Assembly: GCA_964630925.1 (NCBI GenBank) | Contig: CAZVZK010000046.1 | Coordinates: 1-64,000, forward strand | Origin: RGDT01 sp964630925 | GTDB lineage: Bacteria; Planctomycetota; Planctomycetia; Gemmatales; Gemmataceae | Direction: 5' to 3' | Length of the DNA stretch: 64,000 bases | Shown: one piece after another, positions 1-7,160 of the stretch | How the letters are laid out: every line of letters starts with the position of its first letter | Numbering within the stretch: position 1 is the stretch's first letter | Program-made: the position numbers and the translations under genes | Notes under the pieces: model-generated | The model's input: the letters and a program-made list of their open reading frames with translations, nothing else | What the model was told of the DNA's origin: nothing | The model's database searches: none

Positions 1-820
1 CCGGCAGGATCATGATGTACACCGCCGGGTGCGAGTAGAACCAGAACAGGTGCTGGAACAGCACCGGGTCGCCGCCCAGCGCCGGGTCGAAGACGCCCAC
101 CCCCCACAGACGCTCCACGGCCACGAGGATGATCGTGATCGTGACCACCGGCGTCCCGAGCATGATGACCACGCTCGTGGCGTACATCGCCCAGATGAAC
201 AGCGGCAGGCGGAACCACGTCAGCCCCGGCGCACGCATCCAGTGGATGGTCACGAAGAAGTTCAGCCCCGTCAGGATCGACGAGAACCCCGTGATGAGCG
301 CCGCCGTCCCCGCGAACATCACCTGCGTGTGCGACGTGCGCGTGCTGAGCGGCGTGTAGAACGTCCACCCGGTATCGACGCCCCCCGTGAGCATGGACAC
401 CACCCCCAGGATCCCGCCCACCATGAACACGTACCAGCTCAGCAGGTTCAGACGCGGGAACGCGAGGTCCTTGGCCCCGATCATGAGCGGCACGAGGAAG
501 TTGCCGAGCGTCGACGGGATGGCGGGGATGAGGAAGAAGAAGAGCATCACGATGCCGTGCATCGTGAACAGCTTGTTGTAGGTGTCGCCGGGGACGAGGT
601 CGCCCTTCGGCGTGAGCAGCTCCAGACGCACGATGGCGGCGAACACCCCGCCCACGAAGAAGAAGACGGTGATGGCGATCAGGTACATGATCGCGATACG
701 CTTGTGATCGAGCGTGAACAGCCACGACCACACGCCGTAGGAGACGTTGAGGTAATCCGCCCGGTCGATCGGCCGGATCTCGACCGGCTCGGGCCGCGGC
801 TCGGGTGCTATGCTGGACAT
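1..820 (-). CDS. coxA: Cytochrome c oxidase subunit I, A2-type (3' part cut by window edge)
   Basis: Catalytic heme-copper subunit of the terminal oxygen reductase, in the cytoplasmic membrane. The first 273 residues, from the ATG at 818-820, are visible. They contain the early membrane helices, the low-spin heme histidine motif TMHGIVM and, close to the edge at about residues 264-274, the motif FYSHPAVYIMILP, which carries a CuB histidine and the conserved Tyr. The Glu of the usual GHPEV motif is absent and Tyr-Ser precedes HP. In the Pereira classification of heme-copper oxidases that is the A2 signature (YSHPxV). It is the last gene of the act-cox operon, 108 bp after coxB. The C-terminal half, including the distal heme ligands, lies outside the window. 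Confidence 0.95.
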   Translation of the reverse strand, partial: MSSIAPEPRPEPVEIRPIDRADYLNVSYGVWSWLFTLDHKRIAIMYLIAITVFFFVGGVFAAIVRLELLTPKGDLVPGDTYNKLFTMHGIVMLFFFLIPAIPSTLGNFLVPLMIGAKDLAFPRLNLLSWYVFMVGGILGVVSMLTGGVDTGWTFYTPLSTRTSHTQVMFAGTAALITGFSSILTGLNFFVTIHWMRAPGLTWFRLPLFIWAMYATSVVIMLGTPVVTITIILVAVERLWGVGVFDPALGGDPVLFQHLFWFYSHPAVYIMILP

Positions 821-899
821 AGGATCGGAACCCTGTTCGGGGGCCTTGCTTCCCGTGACGTCAGGCGTCCCGCCTGCTCACCTTCTCCACCAGAGGGCG

Positions 900-919
900 G
901 GCGGGCGAGGACGCCCGCC
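900..919. repeat. GC-rich hairpin between coxB and coxA
   Basis: Perfect 8-bp stem (GGCGGGCG at 900-907, CGCCCGCC at 912-919) with a 4-nt AGGA loop, in the only sizeable gap (108 bp) between coxB and coxA. It could stabilise or attenuate the transcript. Similar AGGA/TCCT/TCAC-loop hairpins recur between genes elsewhere in the window, so it may simply be a dispersed repeat. Confidence 0.5.
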
Positions 920-928
920 GACACGATT

Positions 929-1969
929 TCACTTGCCCTTCTTCGTATCCTTCTTCGCCTCGTCCTTCTTCGCCTCGTCCTTCTTCGGCTCGGGCGGCGC
1001 CTCCGGCGGGTCTGAATCCTGCACCGGCGCCGGCGTCTCCCCGTGCTTGAGCGCCTTGAGGAAGGCGATCAGGCGTATCAGCTCCTCCTCCGTCACCTGC
1101 TTGTCGTACGGGGGCATGATCGGCTTCCACCCCGCCCGCACCTTCCGCGCCGGGTACAGGATCGACTCGCGCAGGTACGCCTCGTCGGCCACCACCTCGC
1201 GTCCGCCGTCCAGCACGACGGCCCTGCCGTACAGCCCCTCCAGGATCGGCGCGCGGTTGTTGGCCCTGGGGTGGTGGCACGTGACGCACTGCAGCTTCTG
1301 GAACAGTTGCCGCCCCTGCAGCGCCGGCGAGCGGTCCGCCTTCTCGGTCAGCCACTGCTCGAACTCCGCCTTCTCCATCACCACCACCTTGCCCACCATG
1401 CGCGAATGCTCCGTCCCGCAGTACAGCGCGCAGAACAGGTGGAACGACCCCGTCTTCGTCGCCTCGAACCACAGGTACGTGTACTTCCCCGGCACCGCGT
1501 CCCGCTTGACGCGGAACGCCGGCACCGCGAAGTCGTGCAGCACGTCCTCGCTCGTCATGATGAGCTTCACCGGCGTGCCCACCGGGATGTGCAGCGTGTT
1601 GATCTCGCGCGGCCCGCCGGGGTGCTGGATCTGCCACATCCATTGCTTCCCGATGACGTAGATCTCCATCGCCCCCGCCGGCACGCGCTGGATGTCGAAG
1701 TACACCTTCACGCCCCACGCGAACATCATCATCGCCAGGATGAGCGGGATGATGCTCCACAGCAGCTCGAGCGGCGTCGAGCCGACGATCGGCTTGGGGA
1801 AGTAATCCTCCGTCTTGCGCCGGTAGCGGATGGCGAAGACGAGGAGCAGGATCGCGATGAGCAGCGTGAAGAAGATCGACACGCCGCTGATGAACCAGAA
1901 CAGCGCATCGACCTCGCCGGCCACGGTCGAGGCCTGTTCGGGCAGCAGTTGGAAGCCGGCGTTATCCAT
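929..1969 (-). CDS. coxB: Cytochrome c oxidase subunit II with C-terminal cytochrome c domain (caa3 type)
   Basis: 346 residues. It takes electrons at the CuA centre and passes them to subunit I. Two N-terminal membrane helices (about 25-47 and 67-88) precede the periplasmic cupredoxin domain. CuA ligands are visible: His145 (VLHDFAVP), then Cys180, Cys184, His188 and Met191 in CALYCGTEHSRM. A fused class I cytochrome c domain follows, with CVTCH at 228-232, which makes this a caa3-type subunit. The C-terminal tail is a low-complexity Lys/Asp/Glu/Ala repeat (KKDEA units). The start overlaps the end of sco by 8 bp, suggesting coupled translation. The fused heme suggests direct electron transfer from Alternative Complex III. 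Confidence 0.96.
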   Translation of the reverse strand: MDNAGFQLLPEQASTVAGEVDALFWFISGVSIFFTLLIAILLLVFAIRYRRKTEDYFPKPIVGSTPLELLWSIIPLILAMMMFAWGVKVYFDIQRVPAGAMEIYVIGKQWMWQIQHPGGPREINTLHIPVGTPVKLIMTSEDVLHDFAVPAFRVKRDAVPGKYTYLWFEATKTGSFHLFCALYCGTEHSRMVGKVVVMEKAEFEQWLTEKADRSPALQGRQLFQKLQCVTCHHPRANNRAPILEGLYGRAVVLDGGREVVADEAYLRESILYPARKVRAGWKPIMPPYDKQVTEEELIRLIAFLKALKHGETPAPVQDSDPPEAPPEPKKDEAKKDEAKKDTKKGK

Positions 1970-2861
1970 TGCTCATCAGCCTCTCGCGGTCCTCGTTCCG
2001 GCCCCCCGCCGCGGGCCCGGCGATCCCGGCCCCCTCCCCGAGCGCGGCCTGGGCGAGGGGGGTGAGCGGTGAGGGGGGCGAGCCCCGGCGCCGCCACCAC
2101 GCCACCAGCCAGAACCCCCCGATCAGCCCGAGGGTCAACAGCCCGCCGAGCTGCACCACCGTCAGCACCGCGACCGAGTACCTCGCCGTCACCGGGTCGT
2201 AGTTGAAGCACATCAGGAGGATGCGGTCCATCGGCGAGCCGACCTTCCCCTCGCTCGACTCGATCAGCGCCAGCCGCAGGTCGCGCGGCGGGAACGAGCC
2301 GTCCACGAAGTAGCGCGTCAGGAGGTGGTAAGGTGACACGACCATGATCGCCCGCGCGTGGGCGTACTGCTTCTGACGCTCGTCCCACACCGCGTGGAAC
2401 CCCGTCGCGTCCATCAGGCGGTTGATGTTCGGCTGGTCGCCGGTGAGGAAGTGGAAGCCCCCCTCGCCGCCGGCCCTGCCGTACTCCTCGACGTAAGCCG
2501 CCTTCTTCGCCGCCGCCAGCTCGGGCCCCTCCTTCGGGTCGAAGCTCACGACCACCACCTCGTACTCGCGCCCCGCGTTGAACGGCAGGCGCCGCAGGCT
2601 GCTCACGAGGTCATTCAGCACGAGGTTGCACAGCATCGGGCACTTGTAGTAGGCGAGGACGAGGATGTAGGGGCGGTCCTGGCCGTAGTCCCCGATGGTC
2701 ACCTTCTTGCCGGTGCTGTCGGTGAAAGCCAGCTCCTTCGGCAGACGCGCGCCGAGCTTCGGCGAGAGGAACTTCTCCCGCGACGCGAGGAGGTCCTCCA
2801 CGCCGCCCCACGAATGTGGAGTGAGCCAGAGGGCGGCCAAACATGCGAGGAGGCGTTTCAT
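1962..2861 (-). CDS. sco1: SCO1/SenC-family copper chaperone
   Basis: 299 residues. Thioredoxin-fold protein that delivers copper to the CuA site of subunit II. The copper ligands are present: CPMLC (Cys74, Cys78) and the distal His168 in YAHARAIMVV. There is an N-terminal signal segment and an additional membrane helix at about 232-255. The C-terminal tail after the helix (about 259-292) is encoded by a palindromic repeat also seen elsewhere in the window; it translates as SPLTPLAQAALGEG and is probably an insertion that extended the reading frame. The start overlaps the upstream small membrane protein gene by 4 bp (ATGA). Confidence 0.93.
   Translation of the reverse strand: MKRLLACLAALWLTPHSWGGVEDLLASREKFLSPKLGARLPKELAFTDSTGKKVTIGDYGQDRPYILVLAYYKCPMLCNLVLNDLVSSLRRLPFNAGREYEVVVVSFDPKEGPELAAAKKAAYVEEYGRAGGEGGFHFLTGDQPNINRLMDATGFHAVWDERQKQYAHARAIMVVSPYHLLTRYFVDGSFPPRDLRLALIESSEGKVGSPMDRILLMCFNYDPVTARYSVAVLTVVQLGGLLTLGLIGGFWLVAWWRRRGSPPSPLTPLAQAALGEGAGIAGPAAGGRNEDRERLMSNG
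2030..2090. repeat. Palindromic GC-rich repeat within the 3' end of sco1
   Basis: The stretch has CCCCCTCCCCGAGCG on one side and GGCGAGGGGGGTGAG on the other, an imperfect inverted repeat. Its translation is the PSPLTPLA...GEGAG type peptide found where such intergenic repeats fall inside genes. Related sequence is at 4536-4632 (3' end of actE) and 61495-61545 (intergenic). Confidence 0.5.
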
Positions 2862-3307
2862 TTGCCCTCAACCCCCTTCACGTCTCGCCCGGCGCCCGCC
2901 CGGTTCGGCGTCCCCGCCGGCGCGGGCGCCCCGCCGCTCGACGGGAACTTCATCCCCTTGAACGCCTGCTCGATGGGGATCACGCCCTCCCCGCCCTTCT
3001 CCGCCGACGCGCGGTGTTCCACGGCCCGCGGCGGGTACAGCCGCGGGCGCCCCTTCTCCAGATCCTCCAGCGCCTCCAGGCGTGGCTCCGGCGGCCGGCG
3101 CGACACGTCCCCCGCCGCCGGGGGCAACGCCAGCCCAGGCGCCGGGACCTTCACGAACGACGACGCCACCCACACCGCGAAAAGCGCCCCGAACACCGTG
3201 ACGGCGGCGAAGCCGGCGGCCCAGTACGTGACCTCCGCGTCGGCGATATCCTCGCGCTCGTAGCGGACGTCCGGATTCTTGTAGGCGGCCTCAGTGTGCT
3301 TCGCCAT
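2858..3307 (-). CDS. Small single-pass membrane protein of the act-cox operon
   Basis: 149 residues. One membrane helix at about 27-50 (FAAVTVFGALFAVWVASSF) follows a short charged N-terminus. The rest is a Pro/Ala/Gly-rich extracytoplasmic tail with a short conserved-looking core (EGVIPIEQAFKGMKF). I do not recognise a named family. It overlaps actF by 17 bp and sco1 by 4 bp, so it belongs to the operon and may be an accessory subunit or an assembly factor of the ACIII-oxidase supercomplex. Confidence 0.8.
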   Translation of the reverse strand: MAKHTEAAYKNPDVRYEREDIADAEVTYWAAGFAAVTVFGALFAVWVASSFVKVPAPGLALPPAAGDVSRRPPEPRLEALEDLEKGRPRLYPPRAVEHRASAEKGGEGVIPIEQAFKGMKFPSSGGAPAPAGTPNRAGAGRDVKGVEGK

Positions 3308-4517
3308 GAGCCGCCTCCGTCATGTCAGGGTATGTCGGCAGCAGGGGCCGCCGGCCGAGCTGCCACAGGAACGTCCCGAGCCACAGGCCGCCCACGCCGA
3401 CGATGGCCGCCGGGTACAACACCCACGGCCCCACGCCGGCGCTCTGCTTCTCGCCGAAGGCCGGGATCAGGAGCCAGCACACGTCCACCACGCGCATGAG
3501 GCACACCAGCAGCGCCACCGAGGCGAGGCGGGCGCGGTTCCGCTTCACGTCGAACGACATGAGCAGGGCGAACGGCAGGGCGAAGTGCCCGACGATGAGC
3601 AGCACCGCCACCCACCGCCAGTTGGGGTCCATCATCCGCTTCTGATACCAGGGCAGCTCCTCCGGCACCTGGCCCATCCAGATGATGAGGAACTGCATGA
3701 AGCTCAGGTACGCCCAGATCATCACGCACGCGCCGAGGACCGTCCCCATGTCGCTCATGTTCTGCCCGGCGACGGCCCTGTCCAGCTCCGGCCTCCTCGC
3801 CAGCAGCATGAACACCGCCACGCACACGGAGAAACCCGTCAGCACCTGGCCCATCCCGTACATCGCCCCGTAGATCGTCGAGTACCAGTGCGGCTCCAGC
3901 GACATGCCCCAGTCGATGGCCGCCACCGTCACCGTCGCCATGAACAGCACCATGCCCGGCGCGCTCACGGCCTCGCACCACTCCGTGATCGCCGGGGATC
4001 TCGCCGCCTCCTGCATCGCCGACCACCGGTCGAGGGCCAGCATGAGGCCGATCCAGACGGCGAAGACGATCACGGCGCGGATGACCCACCAGCGGACGTT
4101 GAGGTACGGGTACTTGTGCTCCAGCTCGTGATCGTGCTCGGGCGTGTCGGCGTAGAGCGGCTGCTTCGTCAGGCCGTGGTCCTTCATCACCGACTCGAAC
4201 CGCGCCCACGGGAAGACGTGGTCGGCCCCGGCGATCAGCGGCAGGAACAGCACGGCCATCAGCGGCAGCGTGCGGGCCGACGCCTCCAGCGTGGGCCGCA
4301 GGACGTGGCCCCAGCTCGCGCCGAACAGGTACTGCACCATGACGACGACGAGGGCGCCGACGGCGGCGCCGGTGAAGAGGTTGAACGCCACGAGCCAGGC
4401 GCGGAAGAAGTGGCCAGCACCGCCGTCGAGCGACAGCGCCGCGAGGGCGCACACGGCCAGGCCGGCCAGGCCGACGCCGAAGGCCCCGTTGCGCCAGGGG
4501 TGGAGGTCGCCGTTCAC
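3291..4517 (-). CDS. actF: Alternative Complex III subunit ActF, NrfD-like quinol-interacting membrane protein
   Basis: 408 residues with about ten hydrophobic helices, the architecture of the PsrC/NrfD-related ActF subunit. In characterised ACIII (Rhodothermus marinus, Flavobacterium) ActC and ActF form the membrane core. Features include a charged loop with several His residues (TPEHDHELEHKYPYL) and the WGMSLEPHWYSTIYG segment typical of this family. It starts inside actE with a 4-bp overlap (ATGA) and runs into the small membrane protein gene. The identification rests on the complete ordered set of act neighbours. Confidence 0.93.
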   Translation of the reverse strand: MNGDLHPWRNGAFGVGLAGLAVCALAALSLDGGAGHFFRAWLVAFNLFTGAAVGALVVVMVQYLFGASWGHVLRPTLEASARTLPLMAVLFLPLIAGADHVFPWARFESVMKDHGLTKQPLYADTPEHDHELEHKYPYLNVRWWVIRAVIVFAVWIGLMLALDRWSAMQEAARSPAITEWCEAVSAPGMVLFMATVTVAAIDWGMSLEPHWYSTIYGAMYGMGQVLTGFSVCVAVFMLLARRPELDRAVAGQNMSDMGTVLGACVMIWAYLSFMQFLIIWMGQVPEELPWYQKRMMDPNWRWVAVLLIVGHFALPFALLMSFDVKRNRARLASVALLVCLMRVVDVCWLLIPAFGEKQSAGVGPWVLYPAAIVGVGGLWLGTFLWQLGRRPLLPTYPDMTEAAHGEAH

Positions 4518-5185
4518 TTGCCGGCCCCTTTCTTCGAGGGTGGGAGGGCTTCGCCTCGCTCCCCCCCAGCCCCTCGCCTGCCTCCGGGGGGGAGGCCTTC
4601 GGCCCGCTCCCCCCCCGCCCCCCCCTGCCGCATGGCCGGCGAGCGGCTGAATTGCAGGGCACGCACGTAGGCCGTGATCGCCCAGCGGTCATTCACGGGG
4701 ACCAGCTCGGCGTGGTCCGGCATCGCGCCGTGTCCCTTGACGATCACGCCGTAGATGTAGCCCACGGGCACCTTGGTCAATTCGAGCTTCGTCCCCTTGA
4801 GCGCGTACCCGCGCGAGTCGTCCGTGGCGAGGTCGGGCGGCTTCGTGAAGCCACGCTGGACGATGCGGCCGTCGCCCCGGCCCGTGTAGCCGTGACACAC
4901 GGCGCAGAAGATTTCGTACTTCTGCCGCCCGCCCTTCAGCACGTCCTCGGTGATCTCGAACGGGTATTGCGTGACGTACTCGCCCTTGGCGTCGCGGCCC
5001 TCGTACAGCGCCCGGTCGGTGCGCAGCTGGCCGCGCGCCACGGTGCCGGCGACGGGCGCCCGGCTGCTGCGTCCGTCGGGGAAGAAGCTGCTCGGCTCCA
5101 GCGGGCGGTGGGCCTGCGGCTGCGTCGCCATCTTCTGGTAACAGCCGGCGGACGCGATCAGGGCCATCAGGATCAGGGGCCTCAT
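4514..5185 (-). CDS. actE: Alternative Complex III subunit ActE, mono-heme cytochrome c lipoprotein
   Basis: 223 residues from the ATG at 5183-5185, which overlaps actD by 4 bp. The N-terminus is a lipoprotein signal (IASAGC, lipidated Cys15). One heme motif CAVCH is at 94-98, and Met155 in GHGAMPDH is the likely axial ligand. ActE carries electrons out of ACIII toward the oxidase. The last 30 or so residues (ERAEGLPPGGRRGAGGERG) are low complexity and encoded by a G/C-run palindromic repeat at 4536-4632, so the natural C-terminus may have been extended by repeat insertion. Confidence 0.93.
   Translation of the reverse strand: MRPLILMALIASAGCYQKMATQPQAHRPLEPSSFFPDGRSSRAPVAGTVARGQLRTDRALYEGRDAKGEYVTQYPFEITEDVLKGGRQKYEIFCAVCHGYTGRGDGRIVQRGFTKPPDLATDDSRGYALKGTKLELTKVPVGYIYGVIVKGHGAMPDHAELVPVNDRWAITAYVRALQFSRSPAMRQGGAGGERAEGLPPGGRRGAGGERGEALPPSKKGAGK
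4536..4632. repeat. GC-run repeat within the 3' end of actE
   Basis: Long alternating runs of C and G (GGGAGGGCTTCGCC, CTCCCCCCCAGCCC, CCGGGGGGGAGGCC, CTCCCCCCCCGCCC) form an imperfect tandem pair of the same unit. It resembles the repeats in sco1 and at 61495-61545. Confidence 0.5.
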
Positions 5186-5742
5186 TCCGGCACCTCCTGG
5201 ACCTCGCGGGCCCCCGGCAGCGCCTGCATGAACTTCCTCGTCTCCACCAGGTCGAACTTCGGATCGACGGTGCGGATGCACAGGAAGAACCGGTCCCGGC
5301 TCGCCAGCGCGAAGCGGTCGATGTTGAACAGCGGGTGGTACGGCATCGGCAGCCCGTTCAGGCCCAGCATCCCGAACACCGCCGCCAGCGACGCGCCCAG
5401 GATCGTGCACTCGAACGTCACCGGGATGAACGCCGGCCAGGAGTGGTACGGCCTGTCGGCGATGTTGAGCGGGTAGCTGTAGACGCTCGTGTACCACTGG
5501 AGCAGGTAGCCTCCCAGCCCGCCCAGGATCCCGCCGAGGAGCACCACGTACGGCAGCTTCGTGTGCCTGTGCCCGAGGGCGTCGGTCAGCCCCTCGACGG
5601 GGAACGGCGTGTAGGCGTCGAGGCGTTTGTACCCCGCGTCGCGTGCCGCCACGGCGGCATCGACGAGCTGCTGCGCCGTCTCGAACTCGGCGAGGATCCC
5701 GTAGGGGGGGAGGGTGTGTTTGGCGGCGTGAGCCGTGGTCAT
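5182..5742 (-). CDS. actD: Alternative Complex III subunit ActD (DUF3341)
   Basis: 186 residues from the ATG at 5740-5742, which overlaps the actC stop as ATGA. The N-terminal soluble part (YGILAEFETAQQLVDAA, then YKRLDAYTPFPVEGL) is typical of the DUF3341 family. Two membrane helices follow (about 68-85 and 100-125). ActD is the peripheral membrane subunit of ACIII with no redox cofactor. The operon position between actC and actE matches other organisms. Confidence 0.94.
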   Translation of the reverse strand: MTTAHAAKHTLPPYGILAEFETAQQLVDAAVAARDAGYKRLDAYTPFPVEGLTDALGHRHTKLPYVVLLGGILGGLGGYLLQWYTSVYSYPLNIADRPYHSWPAFIPVTFECTILGASLAAVFGMLGLNGLPMPYHPLFNIDRFALASRDRFFLCIRTVDPKFDLVETRKFMQALPGAREVQEVPE

Positions 5743-7160
5743 TTCATGTCCCCCTTCTCGTTGGGCGGGACGGGGGCGGCCTCGCCGGCGTGGGCGTGCG
5801 CCTCCGGCAGCAGCGTCCGCATCTCGAAGATGGAGATCAGCGGCAGGAACCGCAGGAACAACAGGAGCAGGAAGAAGAAGAGCCCGATGGTGCCCAGGTA
5901 CAGCATCCAGTCCCACATGGTGGCCGAGTAGTGCCCCCACGACGAGGGCAGGTGGTCGCGCGACAGGCTGCCCACCACGATCACGAACCGCTCCAGCCAC
6001 ATGCCCGTGTTCACGATGATGGAGATCACGAACAGCACGAGCGGATTCGTCCGCACCGCCTTGAACCACAGGAGCTGCGGGACGAGGATGTTGCAGAAGA
6101 TGAGCGGATAGTAGTACCAGCCGAAGAAGACGCCCGTGCGGTTGCTCATCAGCGCCATCTCGTACTTGTTGGCGCTGTACCACGCCATGAACAGCTCCAT
6201 CGCGTAGCCGTAGGCCACCATCAGGCCCGTCGCCAGCATGACCTTCGCCATGTAGTCGAGGTGCGTGACGGTGATGAAGTCCTCCAGGCCGTACAGCCGG
6301 CGGATGGGGATGGCCAGCGTCAGCACCATCGCGAAGCCGCTGAACACGGCCCCCGCGACGAAGTACGGCGGGAAGATCGTCGTGTGCCAGCCGGGCACGA
6401 TGCCCGCGGCGAAGTCGAACGACACCACCGTATGCACCGACACGACCAGCGGCGTCGCCAGCGCCGCCAGCAGGACGTAGGCCACCTCGTAGCGCTGCCA
6501 GTGGACGGCGCTGCCGCGCCAGCCCATCGCCAGGAAGCCGTAGAAGATCTGCGCCGGCTTGCTCGTGGCCCGGTCGCGCAGGGTCGCCATGTCGGGGATC
6601 AGCCCGACGAACCAGAACAGCAGCGACACCGTGGCGTAGGTGCTGACCGCGAACACGTCCCACACCAGCGGGCTGCGCCACTGCGGCCAGAGTGCGTACG
6701 TGCTGGGGTACGGCATCAGCCAGTAGAAGAACCACGGCCGGCCCATGTGCAGCAGCGGGAACAGGCCGGCGCACGCCACGGCGAACAGCGTCATCGCCTC
6801 CGCGAAGCGGTTGATCGACGTGCGCCACCTCTGCCGCAGCAGGAGCAGGATGGCGCTGATGAGGGTGCCGGCGTGGCCGATGCCGATCCACCACACGAAG
6901 TTGACGATGGCGAAGCCCCAGCCGACGGGCATGTTGACGCCCCAGATGCCGACGCCACGCAGGAGCAGATAGACGATGGCGCACAGCATCATGTTGACGG
7001 CGAGGAACGACGCCGCCAGCCCGGCCAGCCAGCCCCACCCGAGCGTCTCGCCCTGGACGATGGAGCCGATCTTGTCGGTGATGGTACCGAACGTGTGCCC
7101 CGGCGCGATGATCTCGCCTTCCTTGGCCTCGCCGGGGGCCGGGTGCTGCTCAGTGGCCAT
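5739..7160 (-). CDS. actC: Alternative Complex III subunit ActC, NrfD-like membrane subunit
   Basis: 473 residues from the ATG at 7158-7160 (MATEQHPAPG); an upstream in-frame extension would run through the end of actB and is not used. It has about ten membrane helices of the NrfD/PsrC family, and is the main quinol-oxidising membrane subunit sitting under ActB. Recognisable family segments are GHTFGTITDKIG near the N-terminus, WWIGIGHAGTLISAILL, and FHTTIFPPYFVAGA-like (HTTIFPPYFVAGAVFSG). It overlaps actB by 11 bp and actD by 4 bp. Confidence 0.95.
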   Translation of the reverse strand: MATEQHPAPGEAKEGEIIAPGHTFGTITDKIGSIVQGETLGWGWLAGLAASFLAVNMMLCAIVYLLLRGVGIWGVNMPVGWGFAIVNFVWWIGIGHAGTLISAILLLLRQRWRTSINRFAEAMTLFAVACAGLFPLLHMGRPWFFYWLMPYPSTYALWPQWRSPLVWDVFAVSTYATVSLLFWFVGLIPDMATLRDRATSKPAQIFYGFLAMGWRGSAVHWQRYEVAYVLLAALATPLVVSVHTVVSFDFAAGIVPGWHTTIFPPYFVAGAVFSGFAMVLTLAIPIRRLYGLEDFITVTHLDYMAKVMLATGLMVAYGYAMELFMAWYSANKYEMALMSNRTGVFFGWYYYPLIFCNILVPQLLWFKAVRTNPLVLFVISIIVNTGMWLERFVIVVGSLSRDHLPSSWGHYSATMWDWMLYLGTIGLFFFLLLLFLRFLPLISIFEMRTLLPEAHAHAGEAAPVPPNEKGDMK

